A program made the translations under genes and the position numbers. 8,026 nucleotides of DNA from Gammaproteobacteria bacterium (GTDB taxonomy: Bacteria > Pseudomonadota > Gammaproteobacteria > Steroidobacterales > GCA-2729495): contig JAHDYN010000067.1 of the NCBI GenBank assembly GCA_023383735.1, positions 1 to 8,026 on the forward strand, given 5' to 3'. Positions 1-6,085 of the stretch are shown in pieces. Numbering within the stretch: the first letter of the stretch is position 1; the number at the start of each line of letters is the position of its first letter. Below the pieces are notes generated by a model. It was not told the DNA's origin, ran no database searches, and saw only the letters and a list, made by a program, of their open reading frames with translations.

Positions 1-257
1 AGCGATTCGGCACGGTCGACGCTGCCATAGGCACCGCCGATGCCCCACGCCCCGAAACCCACCTCCGAGACACTGATGCCGCTGGCACCCAGCGCACGGT
101 ATCGCATTCCGCCGCTCACCTGTTGCACACCATTCTCAGCCGCCGGCTGCGGCATCCAGGCCGACATGTTCCGGTTCAGAGCCGCCCTGACCACGCCACC
201 GGTGAAGATGGCCGCCGATCCGGCAATCAGGCCTCCCAGGACTGTGCGTCGCTGCAT
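1..257 (-). CDS. Aldo/keto reductase with Tat-type signal, N-terminal part (truncated by window edge)
   Basis: Only the first 85 codons lie in the window; the gene continues past the left edge. Seen: the protein opens with MQRRTVLGGLIAGSAAIF, a twin-arginine pair followed by a hydrophobic stretch, which fits a Tat export signal. After a short linker, residues 51-85 read MRYRALGASGISVSEVGFGA then WGIGGAYG. This is the typical first beta strand and start of the barrel of aldo/keto reductases (family knowledge: NAD(P)H-dependent carbonyl reduction in a TIM barrel). The catalytic Asp/Tyr/Lys/His residues would lie outside the window. The ATG at 255-257 is preceded by GAGGTG at good spacing, and this site overlaps the stop codon of the upstream gene. 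The two genes are therefore probably co-transcribed and perhaps translationally coupled. Periplasmic location follows only from the signal. Substrate unknown. A non-Tat N-terminal membrane anchor is the main alternative. Confidence 0.85.
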   Translation of the reverse strand, partial: MQRRTVLGGLIAGSAAIFTGGVVRAALNRNMSAWMPQPAAENGVQQVSGGMRYRALGASGISVSEVGFGAWGIGGAYGSVDRAES

Positions 258-267
258 ACCGGGCACC

Positions 268-828
268 TCAAAAATACACGACAAACATCCAGACTTCGTA
301 GACCAGCAGCGCTGCATAACCGGCACAAAAAACCTGCAACAGCCGGACCACCGGAAAAATCCCCATGAACTGGCGCCGGGCCACAACAGCCAGCAACACT
401 GCAGACAGGCAGGTGCTGCCGATCTTGACGGCCAGAAACGTCTCCACGTCATGAAGAATCAGGGCGTTCATGATCGCATTGATCTCCTGCGCACCGGAAG
501 CCAGGAGATTGAGCGTAAACAGCGCGTCGGTGCAGCTCATCAGCACGACGGCAAGAACAAGATAGAGGACGCGTGGCTCATGCCAGTCGAGGAAGACGCG
601 CTCGTGGTCACCCTGGCGACGGCCCTGGCGACGGCGTGGACGGAAGCTGCCGTAGGTAAACGACCAGAACGAGTGGGTGCGCCGCTCGTTCGACCGGCGC
701 TCGGCCGCACGCGCCGGCAGGCCCGGTGCCTGGCCGGTCAACCGCGCGAACCAGCGACTCCAGGCAGACGCGTGTGCACTGCCCGTCGCTGCCGGCTCAA
801 GCTGCGGCCCATGCGGATGCTGCCCCAC
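268..828 (-). CDS. DUF5658-like small membrane protein
   Basis: A 186-residue protein. The N-terminal half (about 1-75) is hydrophilic and very rich in Arg, Gln and Gly, including ERRSNERR and RPRRRQGRRQG, so it should stay in the cytoplasm. The C-terminal half carries about three hydrophobic segments near residues 85-105, 128-148 and 158-183. The segment with the motif DALFTLNLLASGAQEINAIM resembles DUF5658 proteins, which I recall as having an Arg-rich linker, a D-A-x-x-T-L helix and an E-x-N-P turn; here the proline of that turn is replaced by alanine. Function of the family is unknown. The frame opens right after an in-frame TGA at 841-843, and the only early start is GTG at 826-828 with GAGGG nine bases upstream; later starts would remove only linker. 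The stop lies 10 bp before the aldo/keto reductase start, so an operon is likely. Confidence 0.72.
   Translation of the reverse strand: MGQHPHGPQLEPAATGSAHASAWSRWFARLTGQAPGLPARAAERRSNERRTHSFWSFTYGSFRPRRRQGRRQGDHERVFLDWHEPRVLYLVLAVVLMSCTDALFTLNLLASGAQEINAIMNALILHDVETFLAVKIGSTCLSAVLLAVVARRQFMGIFPVVRLLQVFCAGYAALLVYEVWMFVVYF
611..634. repeat. Perfect 12-bp tandem duplication inside the DUF5658-like gene
   Basis: The 12-mer CCCTGGCGACGG occurs twice back to back with no mismatch. Because its length is a multiple of three, it encodes a repeated four-residue unit (R-R-Q-G, R-R-Q-G) on the minus strand, in the basic linker just before the first membrane helix. It looks like replication slippage that lengthened the linker without breaking the frame. 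Confidence 0.9.
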
Positions 829-848
829 GCACCGATACCCTCATGCCA

Positions 849-854
849 TACAAT
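849..854 (+). promoter_or_regulatory. Candidate -10 element (TACAAT) upstream of the HicB-like gene
   Basis: TACAAT matches five of six positions of the sigma-70 -10 consensus and would place transcription start near 861, about 68 bases before the HicB-like start. No convincing -35 hexamer is seen at 16-18 bp upstream, so this is only a candidate. It lies in the 101-bp gap between divergent genes. Confidence 0.3.
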
Positions 855-929
855 CGATCAGGAACATATTAGAGGCTCCGGCTGCGCTGCTGCATGCTGG
901 AGTTCGCACTCCGGAATCAGGGACTTGCC

Positions 930-1223
930 ATGCTGTTCAGCTTTGCCTTGATGACAACCGCTGACGGGCGAATGCGCGCCGTGGTGCCTGACCTGCCCGA
1001 CTGCGAGCTGAGCGGTCGTCTGGAACAGGAACTGCTGCCGAGGCTGCGTCTGCTCGTCGAAGAGGAAGTTACCCGCCTGCTGATGGCCGGCAAGCCGCTG
1101 CCCGACACGCGCCATGGCGCCGCACCGCCTGACCGCAAGGACCTGGCCACAGCGCGGTGGCTCAGCCTGGATATCAATCTGGCTCACCTCGAAGCGCTTG
1201 CCAGACATCAGCGCCACCGCTGA
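930..1223 (+). CDS. HicB-like small protein (orphan antitoxin-type domain)
   Basis: A 97-residue protein from the ATG at 930. I chose this over the in-frame ATG at 894 because AGGGA sits six bases upstream of 930, while 894 has no near ribosome site. This start also begins directly at a beta strand, as HicB-like domains do. Residues 1-50 (MLFSFALMTTADGRMRAVVP, then DLPDCELSG and an amphipathic helix ending in AGKPLP) fit the HicB-like partial RNase-H fold: strand, acidic turn, V-P-D-L-P-x-C, helix, then a G-x-P-x-P motif. The tail contains a strand-like ARWLSLDIN and a helix LAHLEALARHQRHR, which could be half of a ribbon-helix-helix or merely a short end. No HicA-like toxin is seen on either side. 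The assignment rests on motif recall; it could be a HicB-fold regulator unrelated to toxins. Confidence 0.6.
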   Translation: MLFSFALMTTADGRMRAVVPDLPDCELSGRLEQELLPRLRLLVEEEVTRLLMAGKPLPDTRHGAAPPDRKDLATARWLSLDINLAHLEALARHQRHR

Positions 1224-1238
1224 CAGCCGTGCAATTGC

Positions 1239-1943
1239 CTATTTCGGGCGCACCGGCGCATCGTCCGCCGTCGTCATCATCATGCCCGGCTGCATTTCTC
1301 CGACAGCCAGTGCCTTCAGATACTTGACCGTCGCCAGATGACAGTAGCTCTGCCCCTGGAAGTTTTCCGGCAGAAACCAGGTGATCCAGCTGTCATAGTC
1401 CTGATACAGGCCGGGCGAACTGATATGCACGGCGCCATCATCGCCACGATAGCTGAGCTGGAAATCTGCGAGATACGAACGCCCCGTCGTGTAGGGCTCG
1501 TTGTCATCGATGACGAAGGCGGCGGCCTTGTCCGCAGCGGCGGCCTGATTGGCCGCACGAAGTTCGGCCACCGCCTGCGCGCGCACCTGGCGGGTGACAT
1601 CGGGACAGTAGAGCTGTTTGCCGGCGGCTTTCGCGCCGTGCGCCGCGCGCAGGTGCGCGGCGGTCTTCACCTTGCAGGACACCATCACCGGCAGCTTTCC
1701 CGCATAACTCACGACCTGGAAGATCTGCAGCGGATCAACCAGCGGTTTTGAATGCCGGTACGCGGGCATGTCGGTGAACAGCGTGTTTTTCCCGACCATG
1801 CTCGTGCTGGCGAGGAGTTGCTGGGCAGCGACGCAGAAGGCCGGTGAATCGGCTGCCGGCAGTGGTGCCGCACGAAGCAGACCGGGGGACAAGGCGACAA
1901 CACCGGCGACGAGTGTCAGAAGGCGGCTGAGCGTTGGCATCAT
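1239..1943 (-). CDS. Exported four-cysteine protein of unknown function
   Basis: A 234-residue protein that I do not assign to a family. Residues 1-25 form a clear Sec signal peptide (MMPTLSRLLTLVAGVVALSP, then GLLRA) with likely cleavage after LRA, so the mature protein is periplasmic or secreted. The mature part has four cysteines (37, 90, 113, 201), enough for two disulfides. It also has a helical Ala-rich stretch (about 115-143) and an aromatic C-terminal third with SYLADFQLSYRGDD, GLYQDYDSWITWFLPENFQG and SYCHLATVKYLKAL. No catalytic motif is recognised. The start ATG at 1941-1943 has AGGGGA five bases upstream; a second ATG follows at once. The cytochrome c gene upstream ends eight bases before this start, so the two are almost certainly one transcript. 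This suggests a role near a periplasmic redox chain, but that is inference only. Confidence 0.82.
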   Translation of the reverse strand: MMPTLSRLLTLVAGVVALSPGLLRAAPLPAADSPAFCVAAQQLLASTSMVGKNTLFTDMPAYRHSKPLVDPLQIFQVVSYAGKLPVMVSCKVKTAAHLRAAHGAKAAGKQLYCPDVTRQVRAQAVAELRAANQAAAADKAAAFVIDDNEPYTTGRSYLADFQLSYRGDDGAVHISSPGLYQDYDSWITWFLPENFQGQSYCHLATVKYLKALAVGEMQPGMMMTTADDAPVRPK

Positions 1944-1951
1944 GAATTCCC

Positions 1952-2404
1952 CTACTGCTGGATCGAACGCAAATAGGCAACGAGCTTGTCGATGAGACTC
2001 TGCGCTGCCGCCCGCCCCGGCTGATCGGGCGGCGCCTGGGCTTCGAGTTCATAACCCCACACGGGCATGTCCCGCAAACCATGCGCCGGCAGCACTGCCC
2101 GTCCATCGACGATCTCGCGGATGCGCTGCTCGGGGAATTCGCCACCCGGCTGCCGCCGGGCGATACGGGTCAGGTCCGGAACCATCACCTTCAGGCTTGG
2201 CGCCACCGGGCCGTCGCCATACGCCTGCCGCCCATGACAACTGGCACAGAAACGCTGGTAAAGCTGCGGCCCGGTATAGCCGAGCAGCGGATCGAATTCG
2301 GAGGCATGCACGGTGGACGCTGCACCCGACAGCAGCGCAACCGCAGCGACGAAAACACGATGCAAGACAGCTCTCCCGATACAGACAGAGGCCTGATCTT
2401 GCAT
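1952..2404 (-). CDS. Monohaem c-type cytochrome, exported
   Basis: A 150-residue frame from ATG 2404 with a single haem-binding motif C53-A-S-C56-H57 (FCASCHGRQAYGDGP) and a likely distal methionine, Met113, in GLRDMPVWG. This is the usual class I cytochrome c arrangement for a small periplasmic electron carrier. Residues 14-34 (LHRVFVAAVALLSGAASTVH, then A) form the signal peptide. Start choice is uncertain. The ATG at 2404 lacks a ribosome site, whereas the TTG at 2363-2365 has GGGAGAG five bases upstream and would start the protein exactly at the signal peptide, giving 137 residues. It lies in a minus-strand run: the coiled-coil gene ends 34 bp upstream of ATG 2404 and the exported four-cysteine gene begins eight bases downstream of the stop. 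The redox partner is unknown. Confidence 0.92.
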   Translation of the reverse strand: MQDQASVCIGRAVLHRVFVAAVALLSGAASTVHASEFDPLLGYTGPQLYQRFCASCHGRQAYGDGPVAPSLKVMVPDLTRIARRQPGGEFPEQRIREIVDGRAVLPAHGLRDMPVWGYELEAQAPPDQPGRAAAQSLIDKLVAYLRSIQQ

Positions 2405-2438
2405 TGTGGCAGCTGCGACCGCAACCAGCGGCGATCGC

Positions 2439-2711
2439 TCAGAACTTGTTCAGGATTTTCCTTGCCCGGATTTCTTCGAGCTTCTTGACGGTCGCTTTGG
2501 TCTTGATGCGTCGGGCCTCATCCTTGTCCATGCCCGCTTCGACCGCCTGCCTGGCCGCATCCAGCCGCTGCCGGCTGTGCTGCACCTTCAGAGTGCGCGA
2601 GGCGATCGCGCGATCCACATGCAGCAGGGCCGGTTCCACGGACAAATCGCCGGCAAAAAGCTGCTCTTCAAGTTCACGCTTTCGCGTCTGCAGTTGCTCC
2701 AGTGTCGCCAT
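2439..2711 (-). CDS. Small charged coiled-coil protein, unknown function
   Basis: A 90-residue hydrophilic protein, not recognised. MATLEQLQTRKRELEEQLFA begins an apparent coiled coil. The centre (ASRTLKVQHSRQRLDAARQA) and the end (KATVKKLEEIRARKILNKF) are also strongly helical and basic. It has no cysteine, no signal and no membrane segment, so it is cytoplasmic. The start at 2711 has a short purine tract (GTGAGAT) directly before it at tight spacing. It is divergent from darP across 78 bp and is followed 34 bp later by the cytochrome c gene on the same strand. Codon use looks like that of its neighbours, and the opposite strand offers only frames that read as shadows, so I consider it a real gene. 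Its physical link to the cytochrome gene does not by itself show a shared role. Confidence 0.62.
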   Translation of the reverse strand: MATLEQLQTRKRELEEQLFAGDLSVEPALLHVDRAIASRTLKVQHSRQRLDAARQAVEAGMDKDEARRIKTKATVKKLEEIRARKILNKF

Positions 2712-2756
2712 ATCTCACAGTCTTTCTCATAAAGCCGTCATGCGTACTACGTGGTT

Positions 2757-2762
2757 TATGAT
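2757..2762 (+). promoter_or_regulatory. Candidate -10 element (TATGAT) for darP
   Basis: TATGAT matches five of six -10 consensus positions. A weak -35 (CCGTCA, 2735-2740) lies 16 bp upstream. Transcription would begin near 2769, which rules out the upstream GTG at 2751 as the translation start and supports ATG 2790. The reverse complement of the same stretch contains TATCAT, so the site could also serve the divergent minus-strand gene. Confidence 0.4.
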
Positions 2763-2789
2763 AACAGCCAACTGCAGGATCCACGCTTC

Positions 2790-3404
2790 ATGGCGCGCAA
2801 AACGGGCAAAGGCTATTACGTCGATGGCGAATTCGTGCCGAGGGGGAGCGGGATCGACCGCCAGGCCGGCGCCCACACGGGCGGCACGGAAGCCGCCAGT
2901 CGCGGGGACCTGAAGCGCGAGAGCGAAGCATTGCAGGCGCTCGGCGAGGGCCTGCTGGCGCTCCACGGCGAAGCGCTCCGGCAACTGCCCCTCTCGGACA
3001 CGCTCCACAGGGCCGTCGTCGAGGGCAAGCGCATCGATGCGCGGGGCGGCGGCCGGCGCCAGCGGCAGCTCATCGGCAAGCTGATGCGCCAACAGGATGC
3101 AGAAACCATTGCCGCCATTCGCACCGCCCTCGCGTTGCAACACGGGCTGTCGGCACGCGACAACGCCATGCTGCATCTGGCGGAAAACTGGCGCGAGCGG
3201 CTGATCAGCGACGACGCAGCGCTGCCGCTGTGGGTGGCCGAGCATCCAGGCACGGACGTTCAGCAGTTGAGAACGCTGGTCCGGCAGGCACGAAAGGATG
3301 CGCAGCCCGAACTGCCCGGCGGCCATCCCCGTCAAGGACGGGCTTATCGCGGCATCTTTCAGCTGCTGAGGGCGCAGCTGAAACCGGCAGAACAGGAACC
3401 CTGA
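2790..3404 (+). CDS. darP: Ribosome biogenesis factor DarP (YjgA, DUF615)
   Basis: A 204-residue protein that I recognise as DarP/YjgA, a cytoplasmic factor that associates with the large ribosomal subunit late in assembly (family knowledge from E. coli). Diagnostic stretches are DLKRESEALQALGEGLLALH (about 40-59), RRQRQLIGKLMRQQDAETIA (about 89-108), LAENWRERLI (130-139), DVQQLRTLVRQARKD (156-170) and the C-terminal RAYRGIFQLLRAQL (184-197). These follow the order of the E. coli protein. The N-terminal MARKTGKGYYVDGEFVPRGS replaces the acidic N-terminus of the E. coli protein. As I recall, similar R-K-x-x-K-G-Y-F-V-x-G-x-F-V starts occur in betaproteobacterial members. ATG 2790 has CAGGA about ten bases upstream. 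An in-frame GTG at 2751 would add 13 residues but lies before the likely transcription start. The gene stands alone, divergent from the coiled-coil gene and convergent with the TonB receptor. Confidence 0.93.
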   Translation: MARKTGKGYYVDGEFVPRGSGIDRQAGAHTGGTEAASRGDLKRESEALQALGEGLLALHGEALRQLPLSDTLHRAVVEGKRIDARGGGRRQRQLIGKLMRQQDAETIAAIRTALALQHGLSARDNAMLHLAENWRERLISDDAALPLWVAEHPGTDVQQLRTLVRQARKDAQPELPGGHPRQGRAYRGIFQLLRAQLKPAEQEP

Positions 3405-3418
3405 ACCGGCTTGGCTTG

Positions 3419-3454
3419 CCCGGGGCGACACCTGGAAGAGCGTGCCGCCCCGGG
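3419..3454. terminator. GC-rich hairpin between convergent darP and TonB receptor genes
   Basis: The arms CCCGGGGCG (3419-3427) and CGCCCCGGG (3446-3454) pair perfectly over nine bases. The pairing continues inward past one A/C mismatch with CAC/GTG, leaving a loop of about ten bases. It lies 15 bases after the darP stop and 24 bases after the receptor stop on the other strand, so it is placed to end both transcripts. Neither side has a U tract, so it may instead protect mRNA 3' ends or block read-through without being a classic intrinsic terminator. Confidence 0.55.
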
Positions 3455-3478
3455 GGCCAGGGGGAAGATCAATCGCAG

Positions 3479-6019
3479 TTATTCACCGCCGAACTTGTAA
3501 CTGGCGCGCAGGCCGATAACACGCGGCGGCGGCAGGAAGGCAAATATCGTTTCATCACGGGGCTCGCCGCCAAAGCTTCCGCCATACATGCCATCACGGA
3601 AATCCTGGTAGCCCTGCCCCCAACGCACGGTGTCATCGTCGAACAGGTTGGTGGCATAGATTTCGACCAGCCAGTCGTCAGTCTGGATACCCAGCTGGGC
3701 ATCGACATTCCAGAATGAATCCACATAGGCCGTGTAGACCCGGTCATAGATTGCGCGCTCATCCTGATACTGGGCGCCGGCATTCACATACCAGGTCATG
3801 GCACCGGCCAGCGGACGGGTGTAGTTGGCCTGCAGGATCAACGCATTTTCCGGGATGCCCGCCACGTCGGCACCGCTGCAGTCGCCCTGTGCGTTGCCGC
3901 AGACCGCCATGTCCTTTTCCGTGACTCCACCGCTGTTGGCGCGGATCTCCGAGAAGTTGAAATCCGTCCACTCCGCATCGGTATAGGCATAGCCGGCGCC
4001 CAGCGTCAGATCCTCGGTCGCACGCCAGACCAGCTCGAGTTCCACGCCCTTGGTCTCGGCCTCGGCTGCATTGACGATGCCGGCCGCCGCCCAACCCGTA
4101 TTCGGATCAGTGACCGTCACGCCAACCTGGCGGTCGGTGTACTCGTTGTAGAAGATCGCGACATTCGCCTGCAACGACCCGTCCAGCCATGCCGTCTTGG
4201 CACCAAGCTCGTAGGCCCAGAGCTTTTCCTGATCGACGCGCGCGTTCTGCGGCGTCGCAAACTGCGAGGTGCCAAAGCCGGCGGGCTTGGTGCCTTTGGC
4301 CACCGAGCCATACAACATGAGGTCATCGCTGATCCGGTAGTCCAGTGCGACGCGCGGGTTGATGGTGTCGGAGTCGACTGTGTCGCTTGCCGGAAGCGTC
4401 GGCGGCGCACCAAAGCTGAAGTCGATCGGCAGATTGAAGACATACTGCGAAACGCGATCGATCGCCGTATTGGTTTTGACCTTGATCTCGTCGTCGATGT
4501 AGCGGGCTTCCACGGTCAGCCGCAGCTGATCGGTGATGTCAAAGCCCACGAGACCGAATACCGACCAGCTGAAGGTATCGCGATCGGTCGTCTTTGCGGG
4601 AGTCCCGGCCACCGCGGAAGCTGCATAGCTGCAGGCGAACTCGAACGGATTGGAGCCGCAGAAACCCGGCGCGAAGGCGATATTGGGGTCGTTGTACCAG
4701 CCCAGCGAGTTGTCCACGTTGTGGGTGTCCTCCCAGAATCCGGACACACCGGCCAGCCAGTTCCAGCGGCCCTCACCGTTCGACTCGAGCGTGAACTCCT
4801 GGTTGAAGTAATCCGTATCCGTGGCGTCGCGATATTCATTGGCCAGCGACAAGCCGACGCCCATGAAAAACGTACCGGTACCGTCCTGGTATTCGGGGTC
4901 TTCGTCGAGTGTTGCATCGTTGCTCAGATAGCTGGTCGAGGACTTGAAGGTCATCGCCCCGAGGTCCCAATCGAGCTTCAGGTAGCTGAGCAGGGTTTCA
5001 TCGGTGCTGCCGGCAAACGGCGCTCCGGTGCGTTCCGAGACCGACAGGTTCACATCGGATTCGTTCACCGAGCCGACCGTGCCAAGCCACTGGCCGTAAT
5101 CCATCGTGCCCATCAAGCTGAAATCCGCCGGAGTGCCGGGAGGCAGCTGTTGCCCCATCAGATAGAAGGTGTTGGCATTCGCCACCTTGACCACGGCACG
5201 CGGATCAGTGTCCGTTTCGCTGTAGCTCACGCTGCCGGTGATCTTCAGGCTGTCGGTGGCCTGGAAAATCGCCACCAGGCGCGCACCATGGCTGTCGCCA
5301 CCGTTCAGGTCACCATTCGCGGCAGGCACTGCGGTGTTGTGGTTGCTGTACCAGCCGTCCGAGTCGTACCAGCCCAGATTCACGCCGATGGCCAGCTTGT
5401 CGGCAATCACCGGGCCGGACACGGCAGCACGTATGTCATAGGTGCTGTATTCGGCAATGTCTGCACTGACCTTGGCCTCCATCTCCGTCATCGAAGGCTG
5501 TTTGGTGATGTAGCTGATGGCACCGGCGAAGGCGTTGCGGCCGTAGAGCCCGGCCTGCGGACCCTTGACGACCTCGACACGCTCAAGGTCCATCAGGCGC
5601 GTGTTGAGGAGCGATGATCCGCCCCCGGCCGTGACGTTTTCACCGGTCACGTCGATGCCATCGACCAGCACCGCCGCACTGGTGCGACCGCGCTCGCTGT
5701 TGATGCCGCGTATCGAGATACGCGTATCCGAGGCCGAGAAGCTCTGGTCGAACTGCACACCGGGAACCAGCTTGAGCACGTCTGCGGTACCTGTGATGCC
5801 CTGCTTCTCGATTTCGTCGGCGCTGAACGAAGACACCGCCACCGGAATCTCCTGCAGGTTTTCCGACCGCCGTCGTGTCGTCACCACGACCTCGGCAAGC
5901 TCCTGCGACCATGCCGGCAGCGACGTGAGTCCCACGGCCGGCAATACCAGCATCGGCATGCCGACAGGCGACAACAACAGCGACGCCATCCCGATACCCA
6001 GACTCTTCAAAGTATTCAT
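3479..6019 (-). CDS. TonB-dependent outer-membrane receptor
   Basis: An 846-residue receptor. The start is ATG 6019, with AAGGGGGAG six bases upstream; the longer frame from 6049 has no such site and would place extra residues before the signal peptide. Residues 1-39 are the signal peptide, ending AWSQ. LAEVVVTTRRRSENLQEIPV (41-60) holds a TonB-box-like EVVVTT and the start of the plug. The plug runs to about 175 and includes VLKLVPGVQF, TRISIRGINSERG, AAVLVDGID and RVEVVKGPQAGLYGRNAFAG. The rest is a 22-strand-type barrel with PRVALDYRISDDLMLYGSVA, GTKPAGF and AYELGAKTAWLDGSLQANVA, ending YKFGGE. Two close cysteine pairs (454/463 and 707/714) probably form disulfides in extracellular loops. 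The protein would take up a ligand across the outer membrane using TonB energy. The ligand cannot be read from the sequence; siderophore and other substrates are all possible. It lies 66 bp downstream of the membrane-protein gene on the same strand. Confidence 0.96.
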   Translation of the reverse strand: MNTLKSLGIGMASLLLSPVGMPMLVLPAVGLTSLPAWSQELAEVVVTTRRRSENLQEIPVAVSSFSADEIEKQGITGTADVLKLVPGVQFDQSFSASDTRISIRGINSERGRTSAAVLVDGIDVTGENVTAGGGSSLLNTRLMDLERVEVVKGPQAGLYGRNAFAGAISYITKQPSMTEMEAKVSADIAEYSTYDIRAAVSGPVIADKLAIGVNLGWYDSDGWYSNHNTAVPAANGDLNGGDSHGARLVAIFQATDSLKITGSVSYSETDTDPRAVVKVANANTFYLMGQQLPPGTPADFSLMGTMDYGQWLGTVGSVNESDVNLSVSERTGAPFAGSTDETLLSYLKLDWDLGAMTFKSSTSYLSNDATLDEDPEYQDGTGTFFMGVGLSLANEYRDATDTDYFNQEFTLESNGEGRWNWLAGVSGFWEDTHNVDNSLGWYNDPNIAFAPGFCGSNPFEFACSYAASAVAGTPAKTTDRDTFSWSVFGLVGFDITDQLRLTVEARYIDDEIKVKTNTAIDRVSQYVFNLPIDFSFGAPPTLPASDTVDSDTINPRVALDYRISDDLMLYGSVAKGTKPAGFGTSQFATPQNARVDQEKLWAYELGAKTAWLDGSLQANVAIFYNEYTDRQVGVTVTDPNTGWAAAGIVNAAEAETKGVELELVWRATEDLTLGAGYAYTDAEWTDFNFSEIRANSGGVTEKDMAVCGNAQGDCSGADVAGIPENALILQANYTRPLAGAMTWYVNAGAQYQDERAIYDRVYTAYVDSFWNVDAQLGIQTDDWLVEIYATNLFDDDTVRWGQGYQDFRDGMYGGSFGGEPRDETIFAFLPPPRVIGLRASYKFGGE

Positions 6020-6049
6020 CCAGCACTCCCCCTTGAAAGAAAAGACCAT

Positions 6050-6070
6050 CTGGTTCCGGCCCCGAACCAG
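6050..6070. other. Perfect hairpin in the membrane-protein/receptor gap
   Basis: The arms CTGGTTC (6050-6056) and GAACCAG (6064-6070) pair perfectly around a seven-base GC-rich loop. On the minus strand the hairpin follows the membrane-protein stop by 15 bases and is followed by a T-rich stretch (TCTTTTCTTTC), then the receptor ribosome site. It could be a partial terminator or an RNA-processing or stabilising element that sets different levels of the two products. It could also be an operator. Confidence 0.5.
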
Positions 6071-6085
6071 CGCACCACTTGCCGC

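Noticed and set aside
40..951. Long plus-strand open frame of 303 codons
   Set aside because: It lies opposite the reductase and DUF5658-like genes, has low-complexity Arg/Pro/His composition with no domain, and no ribosome site. The minus-strand frames carry recognisable motifs.
858..1217. Minus-strand frames opposite the HicB-like gene
   Set aside because: Ser/Arg or Gln/His-rich, with no motif. The plus frame has a HicB-like pattern and a ribosome site.
1224..1238. Terminator between the convergent HicB-like and four-cysteine genes
   Set aside because: The gap is only 15 bases and shows no stem-loop or T-run.
2727..3431. Minus-strand open frame of 234 codons opposite darP
   Set aside because: It mirrors darP, whose family motifs are clear. 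The antisense frame has no recognisable feature.
4721..5617. Plus-strand open frame of 298 codons antisense to the TonB receptor
   Set aside because: The receptor frame is unmistakable. This frame is the usual GC-rich antisense shadow, with His/Arg/Val-rich sequence and no motif.
6020..6049. Ten-codon N-terminal extension of the TonB receptor
   Set aside because: The strong AAGGGGGAG site lies inside this stretch and points to ATG 6019, where a normal signal peptide begins.
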